Of a stretch of DNA of 64,000 nt, positions 20,399 through 28,216 are shown one piece after another (position 1 is the first letter of the stretch; every line of letters starts with the position of its first letter). Source of the stretch: Listeria monocytogenes ATCC 19117 (GTDB lineage Bacteria > Bacillota > Bacilli > Lactobacillales > Listeriaceae); assembly GCF_000307025.1 (NCBI RefSeq), contig NC_018584.1, positions 2,046,001-2,110,000 on the forward strand. The letters run 5' to 3'. The translations under genes were made by a program, and so were the position numbers. The notes beneath the pieces were generated by a model. That model was not told the DNA's origin and did not search any database. It saw only the letters and a list, made by a program, of their open reading frames with translations.

Positions 20399-21463
20399 TT
20401 AAATTTTGGATTTCGTTATTTGGTCAAATTCTGGAAAAGCGGATACTTCTAAATTAATTCCTTTTTTCTTGGAAATTTCAAAGGATAATAAATGAACCGG
20501 AATAGTCATAAACAGCGGTGTCAGAAGTTCTGCTGCCCGCACACCGAGTAATAAATCATCTGCCTTTTCCCCGCCTGCATCCGCATAAAATGTTCGGATT
20601 TTCTTTACATGGCCTTGTAAAAATTGTTTTAATTTTTCTGCGCGGTCTTCTAGTAAGCCTTGAGGTTCAAGGAAGATAATATAGTCTTGCTCGGATAAAC
20701 CTATATAAGGTCCGTGCATATATTCTTCTAACTCCTTACCAAAAGCTGTAATCCGGATGGTTTCTGTTACTTTTGTTTCTCCTTCGCGCGCTACACCATA
20801 AGCAGCGCCGTATCCTATGAAGAAAACTCGTTCCGCTTCCATCAATTCCTGTGTATGCGCGTCTACCCAAGCTGCTGATTTCTCTACCACTTTTGGTAAA
20901 TTAGCGGTAATTTTTTTCAATTCTGCAATTTCCGCTTGATATTCTTCTTCCAACATTTTCTCTTGTAAAAGGGCTAGCTCAAGCGCCATTAAATTCAACA
21001 TGAGAATGGTTGCGCTATAACCAAGCGTGACATATGGCATCTCTTCTATCCCCATCCCGAGATCAATTGCCCGCGTACTTTCTTTCGCAATCGGGCTTGT
21101 TAAGTCGCTCGTTAAAGTGAAAACAATGCCACCTTGACGCTCAATTTCTTTTACGAGATGAATAGTGGAATAACTGTGCCCACCTTGTGATATAGCGATG
21201 TATAAGGTGTTTTTGTTTAAGTGAAGCATGTAATTTCCTGCAGTAGACGGTTCTTCCACATATACGGGAATAGCGAGTTTATCCGACATATATAACTGCG
21301 CTGCAAATGCCGCATTAGAACTAGAACCTGTTGCAAAAATAACAATTGCTTGATAGTCCACTTTCTCCATTTGAATGACCTTTTGTAAAAGATCTTTTCG
21401 ACTTCGGATGATATTTTCATAAACACTTTGTTCCGACCGGATATAATAATCCATGTTTTTCAT
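20399..21463 (-). CDS. SIS-domain sugar isomerase / deglycase-like protein (first copy)
   Basis: 354 residues, again two SIS domains without a glutaminase domain. The first loop is IVIFATGSSSNAAFAAQLY and the following TLYIAISQGGHSYSTIHLV; the second domain has FFIGYGAAYGVAREGETKVTETI and EYMHGPYIGL. It resembles GfrE/AgaS-like enzymes. Two different SIS enzymes beside a four-part mannose-family PTS is the layout of the Salmonella gfr operon, which takes up and cleaves glucoselysine and fructoselysine. That comparison is from memory and the substrate here is inferred. It starts 13 bp after the IID stop codon. Confidence 0.8.
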   Translation of the reverse strand: MKNMDYYIRSEQSVYENIIRSRKDLLQKVIQMEKVDYQAIVIFATGSSSNAAFAAQLYMSDKLAIPVYVEEPSTAGNYMLHLNKNTLYIAISQGGHSYSTIHLVKEIERQGGIVFTLTSDLTSPIAKESTRAIDLGMGIEEMPYVTLGYSATILMLNLMALELALLQEKMLEEEYQAEIAELKKITANLPKVVEKSAAWVDAHTQELMEAERVFFIGYGAAYGVAREGETKVTETIRITAFGKELEEYMHGPYIGLSEQDYIIFLEPQGLLEDRAEKLKQFLQGHVKKIRTFYADAGGEKADDLLLGVRAAELLTPLFMTIPVHLLSFEISKKKGINLEVSAFPEFDQITKSKI

Positions 21464-21475
21464 TTTTTCACCTAC

Positions 21476-22297
21476 TTATTTTAATAAACCTGTGAACGCT
21501 CCTAAAATTCCAATTCCTGCGATTAATAAAAGAATCCAATGTGCTTTTAGTCCTTTTTTATCTAACCAGAAAATAAAGAAGGTGAAGCCAAGTGCTAGGA
21601 TTCCTGGGACGATACCGTCAAAAACACTTTGAATCGTTACTGCATCATCACCAGAGCCAAATTTCATTGGCATGTTAATGTTCACCATCGTGGCGACCAT
21701 TGCACCAACTACGGCCAGCCCGATAACCGAAGCACCATAAGACAGTTTATCCATTAATCCAGTTTTTTGAATTTTTTCGATAAAATTAGCTCCGATATTG
21801 TAGCCAATAAATAATCCATAATAACGAGTCAGAATAGCTGGAATATTGAAAATAAGAAGGAACAAAATCGGCCCTAACATATTTCCTTGAAGTGCTAAGG
21901 AAGTTCCAATACCTGTAGCGATAACGCGTAAAGTTCCCCAGAAGAACGAATCTCCAATCCCACTCAGCGGTCCCATTAACGCTACTTTTATATTATTGAT
22001 GGAGTCTGTGTCAAAATCTTTATCTTTCGCAGATTGTTCCTCCATCGCAATCGAAATCCCTAGCGGAAAAGTGGAAAGCCACGGTGTTACGTTATAAAAT
22101 TCTAAATGCCTTTGATAAGAAGAAATTCGTTTATCTTTATCATTTTTAAAAATTTTGTTTAAGGCTGGTAGCATGGAAAATCCATAACCGAGATTGGATT
22201 GTCGTTCGTAGTTCCATGACCATTCCATCGTGAACGAGCGCCAGAAAACTTTCATTAAGTCTTTTTTTGTTAATACGTCAGAACTCTTCATCTTCAT
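21476..22297 (-). CDS. PTS mannose-family IID component
   Basis: 273 residues. The start of the IID domain is plain: LTKKDLMKVFWRSFTMEWSWNYERQ, then GYGFSMLPALNKIFK and LEFYNVTPWLSTFPLGISIAMEE. MGPLSGIGDSFFWGTLRVIA is a hallmark segment. Several C-terminal membrane segments end with WILLLIAGIGILGAFTG. It forms the membrane channel with IIC. ATG at 22297 lies inside the end of the IIC gene (20-bp overlap) with GGAGG 8 bases upstream, so IIC and IID are coupled. Confidence 0.93.
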   Translation of the reverse strand: MKMKSSDVLTKKDLMKVFWRSFTMEWSWNYERQSNLGYGFSMLPALNKIFKNDKDKRISSYQRHLEFYNVTPWLSTFPLGISIAMEEQSAKDKDFDTDSINNIKVALMGPLSGIGDSFFWGTLRVIATGIGTSLALQGNMLGPILFLLIFNIPAILTRYYGLFIGYNIGANFIEKIQKTGLMDKLSYGASVIGLAVVGAMVATMVNINMPMKFGSGDDAVTIQSVFDGIVPGILALGFTFFIFWLDKKGLKAHWILLLIAGIGILGAFTGLLK

Positions 22298-23096
22298 AAT
22301 TTATACCTCCATCATTCGCAAGTGCTGGCTCTGTATTCGAATTCTTTGGACCATTGTCATTTTTAAGCGTTGCATAACCTGTTAAAATTAGCGCTAAACA
22401 TGCAGCGAAAATCGCTATGCCTGTTACAGGAACTTTTAAATAAACAGCTAATGCGAAGCCAAATACGAAAAATACGGCATTCTTCTTATTGACCATTAAT
22501 TTGAGAAGTAAAGCAAAACCATATGCTGGCAGTAAACCTGTCGCAATTCCAAGTCCTGTTATAACGAAAGCCGGGATGGCATCAAGTACGTTTTGGATGA
22601 CTGGGCTTCCGACTAGATAGGACGTTGCGACAATAATACCAATTGGTAAGTTGATCGATAAAAATCCGCCGAGCAGTTGCATTCGACTGATTCCTCGTGA
22701 ATTACCCTCGAGTGCGTATTTATCTGCTTTATGAACAAAGTAAGGTAATACGAAAATGAAGCATAGATTTTTAACGACAAGTACAAGGGAAGCAATCGGA
22801 ATTCCAAGTGCTAATGCTACCGCTGTGCTCTCGCCAGTCGAAATCGCAAAGGCTGTTCCTAGTATACTTCCTGAAATAATTTCTGGAGGAATAGATGCTC
22901 CGATAGAAAATGATCCTACAAAAGCTAATTCCAAAGTTGCTCCCATAATAATCCCCATTTGTACATCACCCATGATAAGTCCGGCGAGTGTACATGTTAC
23001 CAGTGGTCTTGATAGCATCGATGAACCAAATAAATATTCTCCATTTGCAAGCATTGCTGCAAGTGCAAGCAAAATCGCTGTTCCAAACTGTTCCAT
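22278..23096 (-). CDS. PTS mannose-family IIC component
   Basis: 272 residues with about seven membrane segments. Hallmarks are LANGEYLFGSSMLSRPLVTC, LAGLIMGDVQMGIIMGATLEL and SIGASIPPEIISGSILGTAFA in the first 100 residues, as in the sorbose/mannose IIC family. It carries the substrate across the membrane with IID. The gene starts 22 bp after the IIB stop and overlaps the IID gene by 20 bp. Confidence 0.93.
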   Translation of the reverse strand: MEQFGTAILLALAAMLANGEYLFGSSMLSRPLVTCTLAGLIMGDVQMGIIMGATLELAFVGSFSIGASIPPEIISGSILGTAFAISTGESTAVALALGIPIASLVLVVKNLCFIFVLPYFVHKADKYALEGNSRGISRMQLLGGFLSINLPIGIIVATSYLVGSPVIQNVLDAIPAFVITGLGIATGLLPAYGFALLLKLMVNKKNAVFFVFGFALAVYLKVPVTGIAIFAACLALILTGYATLKNDNGPKNSNTEPALANDGGINYEDEEF

Positions 23097-23118
23097 AATT
23101 TATCCCTTCTTTCGTCTT

Positions 23119-23586
23119 TTATGCTTCAAAGGTTACTTTTTTCTCGTTAGGCACTTGTTGCATAAATACATCTACATTTTCTTTTTGAAGTTCTTTTAAC
23201 TTCGCTACTTCTTCAGGTGTTAAATTGATTGCTTTGGAAAAATTAGCTGTTCCTTCTCGTTGCTTTGTTCCGCCTAGATTTAACATCGGGATTTTACCAT
23301 TCGTACCATGGATTAATTTGTAAGCGTCTTCAACTGATTCGACAACAATAAGCATGTTGTATTTGTCAGTGACGCCGGAATTAATCGCTTCGATACTTTC
23401 ATCGATACTTTTCATGACTAGTTTTGCCGCCTCGGGTTTAGCAAGACGTATTGCCGACTTACGGAAATCGTCCGCCGCTACCCCATCATTTGCCACTAAA
23501 ATTGTATTTACATCTAAAGCATTAAACCAAGACACAGCTACTTGTCCATGTAGTAAACGATGGTCCACTCTTAGAAATTGAATCAT
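23119..23586 (-). CDS. PTS mannose-family IIB component
   Basis: 155 residues from ATG at 23586, which has AAGGAGGAAG in front; the 11 upstream codons of the open frame cover this site. The phosphorylation site is His13 in VDHRLLHGQVAVSW. Other family blocks are IILVAND-like NTILVANDGVAADDFRKSAIRLA and MLNLGGTKQREGTANFSKAI. It transfers phosphate from IIA to the sugar during transport and is the first PTS gene of the operon, 19 bp after the second GntR gene. Confidence 0.92.
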   Translation of the reverse strand: MIQFLRVDHRLLHGQVAVSWFNALDVNTILVANDGVAADDFRKSAIRLAKPEAAKLVMKSIDESIEAINSGVTDKYNMLIVVESVEDAYKLIHGTNGKIPMLNLGGTKQREGTANFSKAINLTPEEVAKLKELQKENVDVFMQQVPNEKKVTFEA

Positions 23587-23605
23587 TTTTTCTTCCTCCT
23601 TCGTA

Positions 23606-24307
23606 TTAGTTAAAATCAACTACATATTTGGTCGACTCAGCATCTTCATAATGATATTGGATGGCAATTGGCATCTCGTTTTCTGCATAAAAGACACTAC
23701 TCAATTTGAAAACAGGATCATTTTCGTCTATATGCATATTTTTGATTTGCTCATTCCCAGCTAAAATAAGTTGAAGTTCCTGCTCAAGCTCAAATAATTT
23801 ATATTTACCTGAATTAACAAGCTCAATAATATTAATAATTTGAAAATCCTTTGCTTGTAAATCAGGGTATAAACTTAACGGTAAAATTAAGCGATCTAGT
23901 GTGACACCATGCTCACTTTTTTGGACAAACTTGATAGAATACACAAGTTCATTCTCTTTTATACCAAACTTCTCTGCGTAAAATTTTCCAGCTTTACGGA
24001 TGTAAAAGTCTTTAATATCTTTTTTTAGATTTTCATTGGTATCGGTTTTCATAACACCTGTCATTTCTAAAATGTTCTGAGCTGTTAGTTTTGGTTGAAC
24101 GTATAGCCCAACACCGTTTTTACGAACAACTAAACCTTCTTCGACTAATAGATCTACCGCGCGGCGAATCGTTGTCCGACTGCTAGAAAAAATTTCTTGC
24201 AAGGCTGTTTCGTTCGGCATTAGCATTCCCGGCTTATATTCATCGCGATTAATACTATCTTTTATTTCTGAAGCTATTACTTCAAAAAGTGGCTTTTTAG
24301 CTCCCAT
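23606..24307 (-). CDS. GntR-family (HutC/UTRA type) regulator, second of a pair
   Basis: 233 residues from ATG at 24307, preceded by TTGGAGG at good spacing within the last codons of the first GntR gene; the 22 extra upstream codons are out-of-frame overlap. The winged helix is at residues 10-75 (MLMPNETALQEIFSSSRTTIRRAVDLLVEEGLVVRKNG) and the rest is a UTRA effector domain. It starts one base beyond the stop of its neighbour, so both regulators are coupled and head the PTS operon. Confidence 0.9.
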   Translation of the reverse strand: MGAKKPLFEVIASEIKDSINRDEYKPGMLMPNETALQEIFSSSRTTIRRAVDLLVEEGLVVRKNGVGLYVQPKLTAQNILEMTGVMKTDTNENLKKDIKDFYIRKAGKFYAEKFGIKENELVYSIKFVQKSEHGVTLDRLILPLSLYPDLQAKDFQIINIIELVNSGKYKLFELEQELQLILAGNEQIKNMHIDENDPVFKLSSVFYAENEMPIAIQYHYEDAESTKYVVDFN

Positions 24308-24308
24308 T

Positions 24309-25040
24309 TCACTCATCCTCCAAGTAATCAAATATGTTTTTCGCATTGATTTTGTATTTGATTTGATTACCAATTAGATATTGTTTACTGTACTCAAAAG
24401 GTTCATCATTTTGATCAAATGCTTTACTTACTACTTCAAAAAGTGGCGTGTTTAGTGGTACCTTTAATGCTTCTGCTAGCTTTTCATTCGCTGATACAAA
24501 GCGCAATTCTTCGCGCCCGTAGGTAGGTTTAATAGCAAACTGCTTTTCTAACACATTGTATAACGAGGAATTATTTAAATCGATTTTCTCAATACCAGCA
24601 AATCTCGTGCTATCAATAAAAGATATTTCATAGGAAAACGGCTTATTATCAACTATTCTTCGCCGAACCAATTTAAACACCGGCTTATCTTCACTTAAGT
24701 TTAAAAAGTGGTTCACCTCGTCTTTGCCGGCTACTATTTCTTGTGACATTACTTCTACTTTTTGTTCTCCCGGCAATTGGCTGCTCATGGAATTCATTTG
24801 CAAAATATTGATTGTTTGCTTTTGATTGATTTCGATTCCTTTTCGGTTTCTTTTTTGGATGACCGCTTCTTTTTCAAGGGTATCAAGTGACCGTCTGAGT
24901 GTAGTTCTACTGACACCTAGTTCGTTTTCAAGCGCACGTTCTGATGGGAAACTTGTTTCTCCGGCTGCTACTTTTTCTTGGATAAGCTGTCTTAGTTGTT
25001 CTTCACTTTGCACTGCTGGCGACAAGTCTTTATATTCCAT
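24309..25040 (-). CDS. GntR-family (HutC/UTRA type) regulator, first of a pair
   Basis: 243 residues. The winged helix is FPSERALENELGVSRTTLRRSLDTLEKEAVI (about residues 37-67), followed by a UTRA domain with FKLVRRRIVDNKPFSYEISFI and FEVVSKAFDQNDEPFEYSKQY. ATG at 25040 follows AGAGGTGG. It is the promoter-proximal gene of the whole PTS/SIS operon. It is only distantly similar to the second regulator, so this is not a fresh duplication. Confidence 0.9.
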   Translation of the reverse strand: MEYKDLSPAVQSEEQLRQLIQEKVAAGETSFPSERALENELGVSRTTLRRSLDTLEKEAVIQKRNRKGIEINQKQTINILQMNSMSSQLPGEQKVEVMSQEIVAGKDEVNHFLNLSEDKPVFKLVRRRIVDNKPFSYEISFIDSTRFAGIEKIDLNNSSLYNVLEKQFAIKPTYGREELRFVSANEKLAEALKVPLNTPLFEVVSKAFDQNDEPFEYSKQYLIGNQIKYKINAKNIFDYLEDE

Positions 25041-25120
25041 ATTTCCACCTCTTTTTTCAAATCATCTATCTATTTCACTTTTTAAAAAGATACAGCTTCA
25101 AACATTTTTAATACCACTTC

Positions 25121-25149
25121 ATTGTAAACGGTTGCATTTTGTTTGTCAA
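25121..25149 (-). promoter_or_regulatory. Promoter of the GntR-PTS-SIS operon
   Basis: On the - strand TTGACA (25149-25144), an exact 17-bp spacer and TACAAT (25126-25121): eleven of twelve consensus bases. It is expected to be strong unless repressed. Confidence 0.75.
25122..25137 (-). promoter_or_regulatory. cre site (CcpA) overlapping the PTS operon promoter
   Basis: ATGCAACCGTTTACAA on the - strand fits WTGNNARCGNWWWCAW with one mismatch (R is C). It covers the -10 and part of the spacer, the position where CcpA represses initiation. Confidence 0.65.
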
Positions 25150-25162
25150 TAGTCTTTTTACA

Positions 25163-25204
25163 TAAAAAAAAGCATGAGTCAGATTTTTCCATCCAACTCA
25201 TGCT
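25163..25204 (-). terminator. Terminator after the aldo/keto reductase gene
   Basis: AGCATGAGT (25171-25179) pairs with ACTCATGCT (25196-25204); on the - strand it is followed by a run of eight T. The loop is 16 bases. Confidence 0.82.
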
Positions 25205-25212
25205 CCATTTGA

Positions 25213-26208
25213 TTATTTAGTTGTAGGTAGTGCTCCAACTACTGGGTGCGGGATATATAATTCTTCTAGATAGTTAACTTCCGCTGCCGTTAATTGAATA
25301 TTTAGCGCCTCTACCGCGCTTTCCAGATGACTTACTTTTTGTGCACCGATGATTGGCGAAGTGATTTCATCTTTATTTAATAGCCACGCTAAAGCAATCT
25401 TATCTCGAGATACTTGATGTGTTTCCGCAAGTTCAGCCACACGTTCAATAATACCTCTATCTGCATTCATCATGTCATCGTATTTGGATTTTTGAACTGG
25501 ATCCGTTTCGGAACGATTGGTTGTTTCATTCAAATCTCGCGTTAATCGTCCTGATGCTAGCGGGCTGTATGGCGTAATCGCAATTTTTTCATCGCGACAA
25601 AATGGAATCATTTCTCGCTCTTCTTCCCGGTAAATCATATTGTAATGATTTTGCATGGAAACGAATTTTGTCCAACCGTTTCTTTCTGCGACGCGTTGTG
25701 CTTTTTGAAACTGCCAAGCATACATAGCACTCGCTCCAATGTAACGCGCTTTCCCGGACTTAACGACATCGTGTAAAGCTTCCATCGTTTCTTCGATTGG
25801 CGTATTTTCATCAAAACGGTGAATGATATATAAATCTACATAATCCGTTTCTAGTCGTTTTAAGCTATGGTCGATTTCGCTCAAAATGGTTTTCCTGGAT
25901 AAGCCACCACTATTCGGGCGATCCGGGCGCATTGTTTGTTGCACCTTGGTTGCTAACACAACATCATCGCGGTTAGCATAGTCTTTTAGTGCACGTCCAA
26001 CGATTTTTTCACTTTCACCGTAAGAATAAATATTCGCCGTATCAAAGAAATTTATGCCTAAATCGAGTGCTTTTTTTATGATAGGGCGACTGTTCGCTTC
26101 GTTCAAAACCCATTTATGAATCCATTTGTCTTTATCACCGAACCCCATTGTCCCTAAACAGATTTTCGAAACATCCATGCCAGTGTTGCCAAATTTAACA
26201 TATTCCAT
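25213..26208 (-). CDS. Aldo/keto reductase
   Basis: 331 residues, a full aldo-keto reductase barrel. The catalytic residues sit in INFFDTANIYSYGESEKIVG (Asp and Tyr), VVLATKV (Lys) and VDLYIIHRFDENTP (His). The NADPH-binding C-terminal part reads GAQKVSHLESAVEALN. It would reduce an aldehyde or ketone with NADPH; the substrate is unknown. ATG at 26208 follows TAGGAGGG. It is a single-gene unit with its own promoter of MerR type, so induction by an electrophile or aldehyde is plausible. Confidence 0.9.
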   Translation of the reverse strand: MEYVKFGNTGMDVSKICLGTMGFGDKDKWIHKWVLNEANSRPIIKKALDLGINFFDTANIYSYGESEKIVGRALKDYANRDDVVLATKVQQTMRPDRPNSGGLSRKTILSEIDHSLKRLETDYVDLYIIHRFDENTPIEETMEALHDVVKSGKARYIGASAMYAWQFQKAQRVAERNGWTKFVSMQNHYNMIYREEEREMIPFCRDEKIAITPYSPLASGRLTRDLNETTNRSETDPVQKSKYDDMMNADRGIIERVAELAETHQVSRDKIALAWLLNKDEITSPIIGAQKVSHLESAVEALNIQLTAAEVNYLEELYIPHPVVGALPTTK

Positions 26209-26243
26209 TCAAAACCCTCCTAGTTAATTTCTAGTACTATTAC

Positions 26244-26274
26244 AGCATAAACCTTGAAGTCCACTCCAAGTCAA
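26244..26274 (-). promoter_or_regulatory. MerR-type promoter with 19-bp spacer, aldo/keto reductase gene
   Basis: On the - strand TTGACT (26274-26269), a 19-bp spacer and TATGCT (26249-26244). The spacer carries the dyad CTTGGAGT-GG-ACTTCAAG (26270-26253), seven of eight base pairs matching. A long spacer with a dyad between -35 and -10 is characteristic of promoters activated by MerR-family proteins. No merR gene lies in this window. Confidence 0.75.
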
Positions 26275-26285
26275 CCTTTAACTAT

Positions 26286-26318
26286 AAAAAAATCTCTCGG
26301 GAAATCCGAGAGATTTTT
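26286..26318 (-). terminator. Terminator of alsS
   Basis: AAAATCTCTCGG, a 5-base loop and CCGAGAGATTTTT form a 12-bp stem 7 bp after the alsS stop codon. Confidence 0.9.
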
Positions 26319-26324
26319 AACGTT

Positions 26325-28022
26325 TTAATAAAATTGGTCAGGTAGTAAAGTTTCGCCGAGTTTGATGTTATCACGGTAATCAATTGGAATATCTACAACG
26401 ACGGGACCTTCTGTTTCAAGGGCTTCTTTTAACACATCACTAAGTTCTGACGGTTTAGTTACGCGAAGTCCTTTTGCACCGAAGCTTTCGGCGAATTTAA
26501 CAATATCGACATCACCAAAACGAACTGCTGCTTCTTTGCCGTATTTCATTTTTTGTTGGAAGGCGACCATGTCATAGCTACCGTCATTCCATACAAGGTG
26601 CACAAGTGGCGCACGCAAGCGGACAGCTGTTTCTAATTCCATGGCAGAAAATAGGAAGCCACCGTCACCAGAAATCGAAACCACTTTTTCACCCGGATGT
26701 ACGAGTGTTGCAGCAATCCCCCAAGGAAGCGCGACACCAAGCGTTTGCATACCGTTACTGAAAAGCAGACGGCGTGGTTCATAGGACCGGAAATGACGTG
26801 CCATCCAAATATAATGTGAACCAACGTCGACTGTCACAGTTACGTTGTCATCAATTGCCGAACGCAGCGTTTGAATGACCGACAACGGATGTACTCGGTT
26901 AGTTTCATCACTTTCTGGTGGAACATCTCGTTCTTCTAATTGGGCGTGAAGTTCTTTTAAGGTTTCAAGTTCTTTTTCCGCTAATTCTAAACCGCTGAAT
27001 TTCGCATTCACTCGGTCTAAAGTAAGCGCGATGTTTCCGACTAATTCTGTCACAGGTTGATAGTAGTGGTCAATATCTGCTCGGATGTCATCTAAATGTA
27101 CAATCGTTCTATCACCCGAAGCATTCCAGGCTTTTGGATCATATTCAATTGGATCGTAACCTACTGTAATAACTAAATCAGCTTTATTTAGCAAAATATC
27201 CCCTGGTTGGTTGCGGAAGAGACCTACACGCCCAAAGAAATTATCTTCTAAATCACGTGAGATGACACCAGCTGCTTGGAAGGTTTCTACAACTGGGATG
27301 CTTGTTTTTTGGAGTAGGCGACGAATCGCACCAGTTACTTCCGGGCTAGATGCTCGCATACCTAATAGCAATACTGGTAATTTCGCTTTTTTCAAACGAG
27401 CAACGAGTTTCGCAACTTGTTCTTTGGAAGCTGGACCATTTTCTGGTTTAGCAAGTGGGCGAATCGCTTTTACTGGTACGTTTGGTTCATTCACGATATC
27501 TTGTGGCAAACTGACAAAAGCAGCGCCTTGGTTTGGTTCTGCCGCCGAACGAAAAGCGTTAGTGATTGCTTCCGGGATACTTTCAGCGTGAACTACTTCT
27601 TCGCTATATTTTGTAATTGGACGGAAAAGTGCTGCATTATCCATTGATTGATGGGTTTTTTTAAGGCGGTCTTGCCTGGTTACATTTCCAGCTATCGCAA
27701 CGACTGGATCTCCTTCAGCAGTTGCTGTTACAAGTCCAGTGGCAAGGTTCGATGCGCCGGGTCCACTAGTTACAAGTACAACACCAGGTTTTCCGGTTAG
27801 ACGACCGATAGCGGCAGCCATAAACGCCGCATTTTGCTCATGACGACTGACAATTAATTCTGGTCCACGTTCTTCCATCACATCGAAAACTTTATCAATT
27901 TTTGCTCCTGGAATCCCGAATACATGCGTAACACCTTGATTAATTAAGCTGTCTACAACTAAATCCGCTCCTGATTTTCCTTGTGTTATTACTTTTTCTT
28001 GGTCTTTTTCTAGTTTCGCCAT
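26325..28022 (-). CDS. alsS: Catabolic acetolactate synthase
   Basis: 565 residues from ATG at 28022; AAAAGG lies 9 bases upstream, whereas an ATG three codons earlier abuts it. The ThDP enzyme joins two pyruvates to acetolactate for acetoin formation. Visible are the N-terminal [16 protein letters not shown], the catalytic Glu in [16 protein letters not shown], and the ThDP-binding [18 protein letters not shown] with [14 protein letters not shown]. The lack of an adjoining small subunit gene and the AlsS-specific GIPGAKID motif separate it from IlvB in the same window. It has its own promoter and terminator, and makes the substrate of AlsD. Confidence 0.95.
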   Translation of the reverse strand: MAKLEKDQEKVITQGKSGADLVVDSLINQGVTHVFGIPGAKIDKVFDVMEERGPELIVSRHEQNAAFMAAAIGRLTGKPGVVLVTSGPGASNLATGLVTATAEGDPVVAIAGNVTRQDRLKKTHQSMDNAALFRPITKYSEEVVHAESIPEAITNAFRSAAEPNQGAAFVSLPQDIVNEPNVPVKAIRPLAKPENGPASKEQVAKLVARLKKAKLPVLLLGMRASSPEVTGAIRRLLQKTSIPVVETFQAAGVISRDLEDNFFGRVGLFRNQPGDILLNKADLVITVGYDPIEYDPKAWNASGDRTIVHLDDIRADIDHYYQPVTELVGNIALTLDRVNAKFSGLELAEKELETLKELHAQLEERDVPPESDETNRVHPLSVIQTLRSAIDDNVTVTVDVGSHYIWMARHFRSYEPRRLLFSNGMQTLGVALPWGIAATLVHPGEKVVSISGDGGFLFSAMELETAVRLRAPLVHLVWNDGSYDMVAFQQKMKYGKEAAVRFGDVDIVKFAESFGAKGLRVTKPSELSDVLKEALETEGPVVVDIPIDYRDNIKLGETLLPDQFY

Positions 28023-28099
28023 CGTTATCATCCTTTTGTTATATAAATTATTTAAATTTTAATAGTACAGATTTTATAAAAACCTCATTCACAAGACTA

Positions 28100-28127
28100 A
28101 TTATACTACTCAAAAGAATTTTTGCAA
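28100..28127 (-). promoter_or_regulatory. Promoter of alsS
   Basis: On the - strand TTGCAA (28127-28122), 16 bp, TATAAT (28105-28100). The -10 is perfect. Confidence 0.6.
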
Positions 28128-28143
28128 GGTTACTGACTCAAAA

Positions 28144-28174
28144 ACTGTTATATAATTATATAAAAACTGTTATA
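28144..28174 (-). repeat. Two direct repeats ACTGTTATA upstream of alsS
   Basis: ACTGTTATA occurs at 28144-28152 and 28166-28174, exactly 22 bp (two helical turns) apart, upstream of the alsS -35. The same half-site forms the palindrome upstream of alsD. This looks like an activator-binding region for acetoin genes. Confidence 0.5.
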
Positions 28175-28175
28175 C

Positions 28176-28208
28176 AAAAAAAGAAGGACTTAGATAAACT
28201 AAGTCCTT
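28176..28208 (-). terminator. Terminator of the ABC transporter operon
   Basis: On the - strand AAGGACTTAG, a 5-base loop and CTAAGTCCTT are followed by CTTTTTTTG. It lies directly after the solute-binding protein gene. Confidence 0.9.
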
Positions 28209-28216
28209 TCTGGTAT

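Noticed and set aside
19381-21463. Annotation of the two SIS proteins as glutamine-fructose-6-phosphate transaminases
   Set aside because: Neither has the N-terminal glutaminase domain or its catalytic Cys; each is about 330-355 residues, just the isomerase half.
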